From WHSW01 sp963781265 (lineage in GTDB: Bacteria > Actinomycetota > Thermoleophilia > Solirubrobacterales > 70-9): 64,000 nt of DNA. Location of the stretch: contig CAWAFH010000008.1 in NCBI GenBank assembly GCA_963781265.1, positions 62,001-126,000 of the forward strand. Reading direction: 5' to 3'. The stretch's first letter is position 1, and each line of letters begins with the position of its first letter. The notes below the pieces were generated by a model that had not been told where the DNA came from, did not search any database, and saw nothing but the letters and a program-made list of their open reading frames with translations. Of the stretch, positions 33,996 to 44,043 are shown in pieces. Both the position numbers and the translations under genes were made by a program.

Positions 33996-35369
33996 ATGAG
34001 CGATTCGCCGGCAACCGAAGCGGGCCCGACCATGGACGAGATCGTCGCCATGTGCAAGCGCCGCGGTTTCATCTTCCCCTCGTCGGAGATCTACGGCGGG
34101 GTCGGCTCGACCTACGACTACGGTCACTACGGCGTCCTGCTCAAGAACAACGTCAAGAACGAGTGGTGGCGCGCGATGCTGCAGGAGCGCGACGACATCG
34201 TGGCGATCGACTCGGCGATCATCCAGCACCCGCGAGTCTGGGAGGCGTCGGGGCATCTGGCCGGGTTCACCGACCCGATGGTCGACTGCAAGACGTGCAA
34301 GCTGCGCTTCCGCGCCGACCACCTGGAGACGTCGCAGTGCGGCCAGAAGCCGTCGAAGCTGGCCGGCCAGGGCCCGGACTGCGACCTGACCGAGGCGCGC
34401 GAGTTCAACCTGATGTTCGAGACGACGGTCGGGCCCGTCAAGGATTCCGGCTCGACCGCCTACCTGCGGCCGGAGACCGCGCAGGGCATCTTCATCAACT
34501 TCAAGAACGTGCTCCAGTTCGCGCGCAAGAAGCCCCCGTTCGGGATCGCCCAGATCGGCAAGTCGTTTCGCAACGAGATCACGCCGGGCAACTTCATCTT
34601 CCGCACCCGCGAGTTCGAGCAGATGGAGATGGAGTTCTTCTGCCCGCCGGGCGAGGCCGAGCGCTGGCACGAGCACTGGATGAACGAGCGGATGCGCTGG
34701 TACACGGAGCTCGGCATCCGCCCCGACAACCTGATCCTGCGCGCGCACGGCGCCGACGAGCTGTCGCACTACTCGAGCGCCACCTCTGACATCGAATACC
34801 GCTTTCCAATGGGCTTTTCGGAGCTCGAGGGGATCGCCAACCGAGGCGACTTCGACCTCACGGCGCACGCCGAGCACTCGGGCGAGAAGCTCGAGTACTT
34901 CGACCAGCAGACCAAGGACCGCTACGTGCCCTACGTGATCGAGCCGGCCGCCGGGGTGGACCGCGCGATGCTCGCGTTCATGGTCGACGCCTACGACGTC
35001 GAGGAGGTCGAGGGACGCCAGCGCACCGTCCTGCGCCTGCACCCGCGCCTCGCGCCGGTCAAGGTCGCGGTGCTGCCGCTCGTCTCGCGCGACGGGATGC
35101 CGGAGCGGGCCCGCGAGATCTTCGGCGAGCTGCGCAAGCGGATCCCCGCCGAGTACGACGAGGGCGGCTCGATCGGCAAGCGCTATCGCCGCCAGGACGA
35201 GATCGGGACCCCCTGGGGGGTCACCGTCGACGGCGAGACGATGGAGGACGGCACCGTCACCCTGCGCGACCGCGACTCGCTCGAGCAGATCCGGGTCCCG
35301 GTCGACGGCCTCGCCGACGCCCTCGAGGTCAGGCTGAGCGAGCCCTGGCAAAGCCCGAAGCCGGCCTGA
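33996..35369 (+). CDS. glyS: Glycyl-tRNA synthetase (alpha-2, class II)
   Basis: Charges tRNA-Gly. The 457-residue single-chain type has GFIFPSSEIYGGVGSTYDYG at the start, MVDCKTCKLRFRAD (possible zinc ligand), the motif 2 block FGIAQIGKSFRNEITPGNFI, and REFEQMEMEFF. Motif 3 is YVIEPAAGVDRAMLAFM. The anticodon domain carries VAVLPLV and GKRYRRQDEIGTPWGVTVDG. An ATG at 33996 is used; a TTG at 33987 would add three residues. Confidence 0.96.
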   Translation: MSDSPATEAGPTMDEIVAMCKRRGFIFPSSEIYGGVGSTYDYGHYGVLLKNNVKNEWWRAMLQERDDIVAIDSAIIQHPRVWEASGHLAGFTDPMVDCKTCKLRFRADHLETSQCGQKPSKLAGQGPDCDLTEAREFNLMFETTVGPVKDSGSTAYLRPETAQGIFINFKNVLQFARKKPPFGIAQIGKSFRNEITPGNFIFRTREFEQMEMEFFCPPGEAERWHEHWMNERMRWYTELGIRPDNLILRAHGADELSHYSSATSDIEYRFPMGFSELEGIANRGDFDLTAHAEHSGEKLEYFDQQTKDRYVPYVIEPAAGVDRAMLAFMVDAYDVEEVEGRQRTVLRLHPRLAPVKVAVLPLVSRDGMPERAREIFGELRKRIPAEYDEGGSIGKRYRRQDEIGTPWGVTVDGETMEDGTVTLRDRDSLEQIRVPVDGLADALEVRLSEPWQSPKPA

Positions 35370-35387
35370 GCCGCGCCTCGCGCTCGC

Positions 35388-35825
35388 CTAGCGGATCCGC
35401 CTGCACTTGCCCCCGGCGAAGTCGCCGAACTCGGGGTCGGGCTCGTAGTCCAGCGCGCAGCGCTTGCGGACCGCGTTGCCGCCGGCAATCGCTCGAACCG
35501 TCACGGTGGCGGCCCCGTCAGCCTGCAGGTCGGCCCGCAGGGCACGGATCCAGTCGTGGTCGTCGACGATCCACAGGTGGTTGTCGCGGCCGGCGGGCTC
35601 GATGTGGCCGGAGAGGCGGGTCGCGGTGCGCCCGCCGGCGCCCTTGACGGAGACCCGGTCGGCGTCGCCCTTGACGGTCGCGCCGACGGTGTAATGACGG
35701 CCGAGCCCTTCGTAGTCCTGCGAGTACGTGAACTCGAGCACGTGGGGGCGGGAGGGCGCGGCCGACGCCGGAGCGGCGATCGCGAGCAGGGCAAGGGCGG
35801 CGACGAGCGGAGCGGTGACCTTCAT
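35388..35825 (-). CDS. Small secreted protein (145 aa)
   Basis: A clear signal peptide (VTAPLVAALALLAIAAPASAA) precedes a beta-rich domain with YTVGATVKGDADRVSVKGAG and an RALRADLQADGAATVTVRA strand pair. Two cysteines near the end (KRCALDY and GKCRRI) may pair. No family is recognised. It is convergent with glyS. Confidence 0.7.
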   Translation of the reverse strand: MKVTAPLVAALALLAIAAPASAAPSRPHVLEFTYSQDYEGLGRHYTVGATVKGDADRVSVKGAGGRTATRLSGHIEPAGRDNHLWIVDDHDWIRALRADLQADGAATVTVRAIAGGNAVRKRCALDYEPDPEFGDFAGGKCRRIR

Positions 35826-35893
35826 CGGGTCATCCTCGCCGCCGGGGCGGGCCTGGGCAAGCCACCCTTGGGGTCGTGTCGCGACACCCTCCG

Positions 35894-36463
35894 CTAGAGC
35901 TTGCGGACGGTGTCGCCGATGCGCACCTCGCCGCCGGTGATCACTCGCGCGTTGAGCCCGCGCATGCGCAGCTCGCGGCCGACCTCCGAGTTGACGACCT
36001 TGAGCGCGTCGACGCCGAACCGCCGCGCGAACTTGCCGCAGCCGAGGTGCGGAAGCTCGCTGACCTCGAGCACCGCCTCGCCGATCGCGATCCGCGACCC
36101 TGGCGGCAGGTTCTCCTTGCTGAGGTCGAAGTCGACGTAGAGCTGGTCTCCCGCCTGCGCGAGGTCCTCAGGGCGATCGCCGCCGGCGACCAGCGTCGTC
36201 GCGCGCACGTTCATCACCGTCACCTGGGCGTCGGGGTTCGGCTCGCCGTCGTCGGTCGACGAGGTCGGGCGCAGCGACCACATATCGCCGACCAGGCCCT
36301 GGGCGGTGTCGAGGCGCGCGGTGTCGAGCAGCTCGCGCTCCTCCTCGGCCGGCCGCGCCGCGATCAGGCGCACGACCCCGGCTTCGACGGGCGCCTCGCG
36401 GACCCGGTCGATCCCGGCCTCGAGCTCCGCCGGGCTCGCGTGGTGTACCTCGGTGAGCGTCAT
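35894..36463 (-). CDS. MOSC-domain protein
   Basis: The 189-residue protein fits the MOSC domain, found in molybdenum-cofactor sulfurases and in stand-alone proteins such as YiiM. It shows GLVGDMWSLRP early, AVLEVSELPHLGCGKFARRF with the conserved Cys of the domain, and the terminal ARVITGGEVRIGDTVRKL (family ending G-x-V-x-x-GD-x-V). The first 50 residues are a leader of helices. No molybdoenzyme genes are adjacent, so the substrate is unknown. Confidence 0.85.
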   Translation of the reverse strand: MTLTEVHHASPAELEAGIDRVREAPVEAGVVRLIAARPAEEERELLDTARLDTAQGLVGDMWSLRPTSSTDDGEPNPDAQVTVMNVRATTLVAGGDRPEDLAQAGDQLYVDFDLSKENLPPGSRIAIGEAVLEVSELPHLGCGKFARRFGVDALKVVNSEVGRELRMRGLNARVITGGEVRIGDTVRKL

Positions 36464-36479
36464 GGGGTGGCGCGCCGAC

Positions 36480-36758
36480 TCAGCCGAAATCGATCTCGAA
36501 GGCGACCTCGTCCTCGAAGCACCAGCACCAGGTCTCGCCGGGCTCGGCCGAGCGGACGATCGGGTGCCCGACGGCCGCGGCGTGCTTGCTCGCGTGCTTG
36601 TTGGGCGACGAGTCGCAGCAACCGACCTTCCCGCAGGTCAGGCAGACGCGCAGGTGCAGCCAGCGATCGCCCGTCTTCATGCATTCCTCGCAGCCGGCGA
36701 CCTCGGTGGGCGGGGCGATCTCGATCTGATCGAGGTGAGTGCAAACTTCTTCAGCCAT
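36480..36758 (-). CDS. UBP-type zinc finger protein (92 aa)
   Basis: A stand-alone zf-UBP domain. Ligands in order: CTHLDQ, GCEECMKTGD, LRVCLTCGKVGCCDS, then NKHASKHAAAVGHPIV and a final WCWCFED. This domain in bacteria has no ubiquitin to bind; it is often found fused to antiporters or oxidoreductases and may recognise C-termini. The role here is unknown. It lies 16 bp upstream of the MOSC gene start on the same strand, so they likely form an operon. Confidence 0.88.
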   Translation of the reverse strand: MAEEVCTHLDQIEIAPPTEVAGCEECMKTGDRWLHLRVCLTCGKVGCCDSSPNKHASKHAAAVGHPIVRSAEPGETWCWCFEDEVAFEIDFG

Positions 36759-36824
36759 CTCGCCTCGACGGTATCGAGGCCGTCAAGTGGCCGGAGCGCG
36801 GTGAAGGCGCCCGCCATCTTCCTT

Positions 36825-36869
36825 CGAGCGTCGTCGAACCGGGCCATCCGCCCGGTTGAGCGCCTCTCG
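36825..36869. repeat. 45-bp dispersed palindrome, copy B (reversed)
   Basis: Left arm cgagcgtcgtcgaaccggg, 7-nt loop, right arm cccggttgagcgcctctcg. It matches the other copies when reverse-complemented. It lies between divergent genes, so it cannot be a terminator of either. On the reverse strand, similarity to copy C continues beyond the arm for about 12 nt up to an ATGGC. Confidence 0.85.
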
Positions 36870-36903
36870 GGCTCGGATCCATAGATGGGAGGAGGGAACG
36901 ATG

Positions 36904-36919
36904 TGTGACGTCCGTCACA
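36904..36919. promoter_or_regulatory. Perfect CRP-type operator
   Basis: TGTGA-CGTCCG-TCACA matches the CRP/FNR-family consensus TGTGA-N6-TCACA without mismatch; the symmetric arms extend one more base (GTGTGACG/CGTCACAC). It lies 71 bp upstream of the diiron-SCP2 gene and 145 bp upstream of the divergent zinc-finger gene. Cyclic-AMP control is inferred. Confidence 0.65.
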
Positions 36920-36990
36920 CTCCCGTTGTGCACGGCCGAGCGGCGGCATAAACTCGACATCATTCGGTGTAACGGTCCGAGGAGGACGAG

Positions 36991-38286
36991 ATGAGCGTTG
37001 CCCAGAAGGACGGGATCAAGGCGGCCGAGGGGATCAGCTACGAGGACCTCTACCGGCGCTGGGAGCAGTCGAACTGGCAGGCGACCTCGATCGACTTCGC
37101 CCCCGACCGCGAGGGCTGGGCCGGGCTCTCGGACCTGCAGCGGCGCTCGGCGCTGTGGATCTACTCGATGTTCTTCTACGGCGAGGACTCCGTCGCCGAC
37201 AACCTCTCCCCCTACATCGACGCCGCGCCGCGCGAGGAGCAGAAGTACTTCCTCGCCACCCAGCAGGTCGACGAGGCCCGCCACGCCGTCTTCTTCCATC
37301 GCTTCTTCAAGGAGGTGATCGGCGCCGGCGACTCGATCGCGTCGACGCTCGCGTACACCGAGTCGGAGCTGTCCTGGGGCTACCGCGGCGTCTTCGACCG
37401 CCTCGACCGCATGGCCGACGACCTTCGCCGGGATCGCTCGTTGCCGAACTTCGCCCGCGCGATCGCGCTGTACCACATGGTCGTCGAGGCGACGATGGCC
37501 CAGCCGGGCCAGCACTACATCGAGGATTTCTTCGCCGACGCCGGCACGATGCCCGGCTTCAGCGAGGGGATGGCGAACGTCTCGCGCGACGAGCAGCGCC
37601 ACATCGGCTTCGGCGTCAAGGTGCTCTCGGAGTGCTTCGCCGAGTCCGAGGAGTGCAAGCAGGCGGTCGCCGAGCTGATGCGGGAGCTGCTCCCCTACAC
37701 GCTGGCGGTCTTCTCGCCCGTCGACAGGGCGCGCGAGTACACCCGCGCGTACGGGTTCGAGCTCGAGGAGCTGTTCGCCTTTGGCCTGCGCTCGGTGCGG
37801 ACCAAGTGGCGCGCGACCGGCTATCCGATGGAGGACATGCCCGGCGTGCTCCCCGTCGATCCCGAGCTGGCGCCGGAGGAGGTCGCGCGACGGCAGATCG
37901 TCCTGCTCGAGGCCGGGGTGATGGGCCCGCCCAACGGGCGGCCCGACTCCTCGCCGGAGGTCCAGGCGCTGCACTTCGACCTGATCGCGCGGGCCGCGCG
38001 CACCGATGCGGTCGACGGACGCCCGCTGACGATCCAGTGGCGCTTCGACGACGCCGACCCGTGGCACCTGCGCATCGGCAACGGCTCGACCGCCGCCGCC
38101 CCGGGGCTCAGCGACGGGGCCGACGTGACGATCGAGGCGAGCTGGCAGGACTGGATCGAGACGTCGAGCAAGGGCGCCGACGCGCGCCGGCTCATGCTCC
38201 GCCGACGGCTGCGTCCGCGCGGCTCGATCCGCAGCCTGCTGAAGGCACAGCGGGCGTTCCCGCCGCGCCCGAACCGCCTCGGCTAG
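36991..38286 (+). CDS. R2-like diiron (ferritin-fold) protein fused to SCP2 domain
   Basis: ATG 36991 follows GAGGAGGA. Residues about 15-290 are a ribonucleotide-reductase-R2-like four-helix bundle with metal ligands E65 (FFYGEDSVAD), E95 and H98 (VDEARH), E166 (MVVEATM), and E201 and H204 (RDEQRHIGFG). Residues about 330-430 resemble an SCP2 sterol-binding domain: LTIQWRFDDADPWHLRIGNG, then SDGADVTIEASWQDW. Relatives without the fusion include R2-like ligand-binding oxidases and other diiron mono-oxygenases. The substrate is probably a lipid, given the SCP2 part (inference). It has a CRP-type site upstream. Confidence 0.85.
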   Translation: MSVAQKDGIKAAEGISYEDLYRRWEQSNWQATSIDFAPDREGWAGLSDLQRRSALWIYSMFFYGEDSVADNLSPYIDAAPREEQKYFLATQQVDEARHAVFFHRFFKEVIGAGDSIASTLAYTESELSWGYRGVFDRLDRMADDLRRDRSLPNFARAIALYHMVVEATMAQPGQHYIEDFFADAGTMPGFSEGMANVSRDEQRHIGFGVKVLSECFAESEECKQAVAELMRELLPYTLAVFSPVDRAREYTRAYGFELEELFAFGLRSVRTKWRATGYPMEDMPGVLPVDPELAPEEVARRQIVLLEAGVMGPPNGRPDSSPEVQALHFDLIARAARTDAVDGRPLTIQWRFDDADPWHLRIGNGSTAAAPGLSDGADVTIEASWQDWIETSSKGADARRLMLRRRLRPRGSIRSLLKAQRAFPPRPNRLG

Positions 38287-38296
38287 CGCCGCTCGG

Positions 38297-38734
38297 CTAC
38301 TCCGTCGCCGCGGGCGCCGGTGCCGGGGTGGTCGTCGAGGTGTACTCGAACTCCTCCTCGGCGCCGAACAGCTTGTCGAGGACGGCCTTGCGCAGGTCCT
38401 CGGAGAGCGCCAGCGCGAGCACGGCGCCGGCGATGCCGATCAGGATCAGCCGACCCCAGTGACGCCGCTTCTCCTCGCCGCGCAGGCGATTGGTGGCGTC
38501 GCGGAGGCTCTCCGCCGTGGACTTCAGGTCCTTGTGGAGCTTCTTGTCGTCGATCGCGGTGTCGATCACGCTGCCGTTCGACGACAGCCGGTCATAGGCG
38601 TCGCGGGCCGCGTCGACCGCGTCGCGGACGCTGTCGCGCAGGTCCTCGTCCTCCATCAGCCGGCGCAGGTACTGGTTGTCGGCGGCCGATCCGACCGCGT
38701 CGCGCGCGCGCTGTGTCCTCGTGCTCTTCGCCAT
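38297..38734 (-). CDS. Helical membrane-anchored protein
   Basis: From ATG 38734 (GGAGAGG upstream) the 145-residue product is a charged helical protein (AADNQYLRRLMEDEDLRDSV followed by DAVDAARDAYDRL) with one membrane helix near residue 95-113 (LILIGIAGAVLALAL) and a Thr/Pro/Ala tail. The pattern resembles YtxH-like or similar stress-related anchors, but no family is assigned. Confidence 0.65.
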   Translation of the reverse strand: MAKSTRTQRARDAVGSAADNQYLRRLMEDEDLRDSVRDAVDAARDAYDRLSSNGSVIDTAIDDKKLHKDLKSTAESLRDATNRLRGEEKRRHWGRLILIGIAGAVLALALSEDLRKAVLDKLFGAEEEFEYTSTTTPAPAPAATE

Positions 38735-38801
38735 CGGTTCTACCTCTCCAAGTCTCGTCATCCGGTCTGAGTTGCTCAGCTTATACCCGCGGCGGCAACG
38801 G

Positions 38802-41184
<2,383 letters not shown>

Positions 41185-41192
<8 letters not shown>

Positions 41193-41628
41193 CGGTGTCG
41201 ATCGGGACCCGCCTCGTCACCTGCCCGGCGAGCGGGAGCTCGACCCTGAGGATTCCGTCCTCGTAGGCGGCGCGGGCGCGCTCAGCGACCACGTCGGCGC
41301 CGAGCTCGACCACGCGCCGGAACGCGCCGGCCTCGATCTCGATCTGCTGGTAGACGCGTCCCTCGGTCTCGGCCACCGGGCGCTCGCCGCTGATCACCAG
41401 CTCGCGGCCGGCGACCTCGAGCGAGACCGTGTCGATGTCGACCCCGGCGAGCTCGGCCTTGACGATGGCGCGCGGTTCGTCACCGCAGTAGTAGACGTCG
41501 ACTCGGGGCGAGAAGGCGGCCTGGGCGCGGGTCAGCCCCAGCCGCTGGTCCGCGAACGGGTCGCCGAGCAACTCGTCCATCTCGCGCCACATGCGGTCGA
41601 AGTTGACTCTGAGGTTGCGAGGGGGCAT
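41185..41628 (-). CDS. Small heat-shock protein (Hsp20/alpha-crystallin)
   Basis: 147 residues. The alpha-crystallin domain spans about 45-140: SPRVDVYYCGDEPRAIVKAE, GVDIDTVSLEVAGRELVISG, then GAFRRVVELG and YEDGILRVELPL (the A-x-x-x-n-G-v-L signature). The short N-terminal arm (MPPRNLRVNFDRMWREMDEL) mediates oligomer formation. It holds unfolding proteins for later refolding or for Lon. It overlaps the lon start by 8 bp. Confidence 0.93.
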
Positions 41629-41640
41629 GGGATGAATTTA

Positions 41641-41683
41641 GCTCGCCGTCCGCCGCTCGGCGCTCGAGCGGCAAGCGGCGAGC
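41641..41683. repeat. GCCGCTC-type imperfect hairpin
   Basis: GCTCGCCG-tc-CGCCGCT pairs with AGCGGC-aa-GCGGCGAGC across a 9-nt loop. Same repeat type as at 4434 and 33541. It lies between the metallo-hydrolase stop and the hsp20 start, both on the minus strand. Confidence 0.6.
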
Positions 41684-41684
41684 C

Positions 41685-42473
41685 TCACAGCTCGTAGACG
41701 TCCCCGGCCCGCGCCACGCTCAGCTCCGCGCCGAACGCCGCCTCGGCCTCCTCCTTCGCCCACTCCGCGTCGAGCTCGTCGGAGATGTGGGTGAGCACCA
41801 CCCGCTTGGCGCCGGCGCGGCGCGCGTGGTCGCCGGCCTCTCCCGGCGTCAGGTGGCCGCGGATCCCGGTGCGCTCGGGACGCGGCAGGGTCGCCTCGAC
41901 GAACAGCAGGTCGGTGTCGCGGGCGACCTCGACCAGCTCCTCGCAGGGGCGGCAGTCGGCGCCGAAGGTGAACCGGCCGGCGCTCGAAACCAGGTTGACC
42001 GCGTGGGTGAGGATGAAGTGCGGCACCTCGGCGAAGGTCGCCGTCAGCGGGCCGATCTCGACCGTCGAGCCCGCGTCGTAGTCCTCGATCGCGAACGCCC
42101 GCTCGATCAGCGCCTCGTCGCCCCAGGCCCCCACGACCGTGCGGAACGTCTGGCGAGCGCCCGGCGGCACGATCAGCCGCGGGCGGGCGGGGTCGTCGGT
42201 GCCCGGGTGGCCGGCGACCGGGACCGGCTGCTGGCGCGGGGTGAGCAACAGCGCGTATGCGTACGGGACCAGGTCGATGAAGTGATCGGCGTGGACGTGG
42301 GTGATCACGACCGCGTCGACCTCCGTGTAGTCGACCAGCTCGCGCAGCTTGCCGAACACGCCACCGCCGCAGTCGAGCAGGACAGTGGTCCCGCCCTCCT
42401 CGACCAAGTAGCCGCTGCACGCCCCGCCCGCGTCCTGCCAGGCCGGCGACTTGCCGAGCACCGTGATCCTCAT
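41685..42473 (-). CDS. Metallo-beta-lactamase-fold hydrolase (RNase Z-like)
   Basis: From ATG 42473 the 262-residue protein begins RITVLGKSPAWQDAGGACSG, then VLLDCGGGVFGKL and the metal motif VITHVHADHFIDLVPYAYAL (HxHxDH). VNLVSSAGRFTFGADCRPC gives the later ligand region and GHLTPGEAGDHA with VVLTHISDE the last ones. The layout matches RNase Z-like and cyclic-phosphodiesterase-like members; the substrate is unknown. A longer open frame upstream is non-coding in character. Confidence 0.85.
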   Translation of the reverse strand: MRITVLGKSPAWQDAGGACSGYLVEEGGTTVLLDCGGGVFGKLRELVDYTEVDAVVITHVHADHFIDLVPYAYALLLTPRQQPVPVAGHPGTDDPARPRLIVPPGARQTFRTVVGAWGDEALIERAFAIEDYDAGSTVEIGPLTATFAEVPHFILTHAVNLVSSAGRFTFGADCRPCEELVEVARDTDLLFVEATLPRPERTGIRGHLTPGEAGDHARRAGAKRVVLTHISDELDAEWAKEEAEAAFGAELSVARAGDVYEL

Positions 42474-42669
42474 CCGCTCCAACTCTACGGCCCGGCGGCC
42501 GAAATCCCGCAAACCGCGCAAACCGCGCCGGCGGCGTTGCGCGTGAAAACCCGGCGATTGCGGGATCGCCTCCCGACGCACGGCCGCACCCGTGCCATGA
42601 TCGCCGCGGCGCCGGGCAAAGGGCCGCCACGGGAAGCGACAAATCGGATCGAGAGGGAGGTAGGAGCGG

Positions 42670-42936
42670 GTGATCGAGGTTGCGCAAACGGCGTCTCCGG
42701 AGCTCTGCACGGCCGCGCAGGCCACCGAGGTCGCCGAGACGCTCGGGCTCCGGCGCAAGGGCGCCGCGAAGCGACGCAGCAAGCGCCGCGACGGCGTCAG
42801 CTGCGAGGAGTGCTTCTTTCACCGGCGGATGCTCTGCGCGCTCGACCTCGACGAGCCCTGCGCCACCTTCCGCGCCGATACCGCGCAGGGATTGGTCCCG
42901 CCGCGCCAGCCGGCGCTGCTGCTTCGGGACACCTAA
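42670..42936 (+). CDS. Small cysteine-rich protein (88 aa)
   Basis: GTG 42670 is preceded by GGGAGGTAGGAG. The central segment GVSCEECFFHRRMLCALDLD is followed by EPCATFR, giving four cysteines in a C-x2-C-x7-C-x8-C pattern suited to one zinc or to disulfides; the flanks are basic (KGAAKRRSKRRD) and hydrophobic. No named family is recognised. The strong ribosome site supports a real gene. The fatty-acid hydroxylase follows after 30 bp. Confidence 0.65.
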   Translation: MIEVAQTASPELCTAAQATEVAETLGLRRKGAAKRRSKRRDGVSCEECFFHRRMLCALDLDEPCATFRADTAQGLVPPRQPALLLRDT

Positions 42937-42966
42937 CAACAGCGCGCGCCCTCTAAGATTTGGCGC

Positions 42967-43593
42967 ATGGCAAGTGATCGCAGCGCCCGCCTGAGCGCTT
43001 CCCCCCCGCTGTTCGAGAGCCGCTTCCTCGACTTCTTCTCGCGGATCCACCCGGTCGTCCCGGCGTTGATCTACGTCCCGGTGATCGTCGCGCTGATCGT
43101 GCTCGGCGCCGACGGCGGCAAGGGCGCGCTGGCGCTGATCGGGTTGTTCGCGGCCGGCCTCTTCATCTGGACGCTCGCCGAGTACTGGCTGCACCGGCTC
43201 GTCTTCCACTGGGACCCCGACCATCCCGTCGGCCACCGCCTCCACTTCATCATCCACGGCGTCCATCACGACCACCCGAACGACAAGATGCGGCTGGTCA
43301 TGCCCCCCGGGGCCAGCATCCCGCTGGCGCTGCTGTTCTTCGGCCTCTTCTGGCTGATCTTCGGCACCCCGACCGCCTATCCGCTGTTCGCCGGCTTCCT
43401 CGCCGGTTACCTCGTCTACGACTACACGCACTACTACCTGCATCACTTCGTGCCGAAGTCGGCGCGAGGCAAGCAGTTGCGCGAACAGCACATGCGCCAC
43501 CACTTCCAGGACCACCGCTTCGGTTACGGCGTCTCCTCGCCCCTCTGGGACGTGGTGTTCCGCACCCTGCCGCGCACGCGCCGCGGTAGCTAA
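42967..43593 (+). CDS. Fatty acid hydroxylase / sterol desaturase superfamily
   Basis: 208 residues with four membrane helices and the family's histidine clusters: EYWLHRLVFHWDPDHPVGHR, IIHGVHHDHPND, YDYTHYYLHHFVPKS, and MRHHFQDHRFGYG. These bind a diiron site that hydroxylates or desaturates lipids at the membrane. The closest named relatives are 2-hydroxylases of fatty acids; the actual substrate (fatty acid or carotenoid/hopanoid) is not determinable. It may be coupled with the Cys-rich gene upstream. Confidence 0.88.
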   Translation: MASDRSARLSASPPLFESRFLDFFSRIHPVVPALIYVPVIVALIVLGADGGKGALALIGLFAAGLFIWTLAEYWLHRLVFHWDPDHPVGHRLHFIIHGVHHDHPNDKMRLVMPPGASIPLALLFFGLFWLIFGTPTAYPLFAGFLAGYLVYDYTHYYLHHFVPKSARGKQLREQHMRHHFQDHRFGYGVSSPLWDVVFRTLPRTRRGS

Positions 43594-43605
43594 CCGTTAC
43601 CCTCC

Positions 43606-43637
43606 TTACACACTGTTCGTCCCTACTCACTGTGTAA
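43606..43637. promoter_or_regulatory. Inverted repeat upstream of a winged-helix gene
   Basis: TTACACA (43606-43612) and TGTGTAA (43631-43637) are exact inverted copies separated by 18 nt, and CACTGTG/CCACAGT pairing overlaps the right arm. It lies 26 bp upstream of the ATG at 43663, so an operator or hairpin leader is likely; autoregulation is an inference. Confidence 0.45.
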
Positions 43638-43662
43638 CCACAGTGAAGCCAAGAGGAGTTTC

Positions 43663-44043
43663 ATGTCACCGTCTTCGAGCACCGTCGATGAGGCCGCGAA
43701 GTTGATCCGCGAGCGGATCAAGGAGCTCGACACGGAGCGCGGTCAGCTCGAGCGCGCGCTGGCCAGCCTGACCGGCGGCCGCGAGGGACGGCGGGGCCCG
43801 GGGCGGCCGCGGAGCTCGAACTCGGCGAAGCCGACGCCGCGCCGCCGGCGCCGGCGCGGTGGCACCCGGGCCGACCAGGCGGTGAAGCTGATCACCGACA
43901 ACCCGGGGATCTCAGCCTCGGAGGTCGCCGCGCGGATGAAGATCAAGCCGAACTACCTCTACCGGGTGCTCGGCGAACTCGAGCAGGACGGCAAGGTGCG
44001 CAAGGACGGGCGCGCCTACCATCCGGTCGCTCAGGCGAAGTAG
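43663..44043 (+). CDS. Winged-helix DNA-binding protein with AT-hook-like linker
   Basis: 126 residues in three parts: an N-terminal coiled coil (EAAKLIRERIKELDTERGQL followed by ERALASL), a basic linker with GRPRSS and PRRRRRRGG (AT-hook-like GRP core), and a C-terminal winged helix (ADQAVKLITDNPGISASEVA, then YLYRVLGELEQDGKV). Probably a nucleoid-associated or local repressor protein. A GAGGAG site precedes it. It is convergent with the channel gene and overlaps it by 13 bp. Confidence 0.75.
   Translation: MSPSSSTVDEAAKLIRERIKELDTERGQLERALASLTGGREGRRGPGRPRSSNSAKPTPRRRRRRGGTRADQAVKLITDNPGISASEVAARMKIKPNYLYRVLGELEQDGKVRKDGRAYHPVAQAK

Noticed and set aside
41629..41690. HAIR/CIRCE heat-shock operator upstream of hsp20
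   Set aside because: The upstream sequence contains the GCCGCTC hairpin but no CTTGAGT-N7-ACTCAAG or TTAGCACTC-type repeat.
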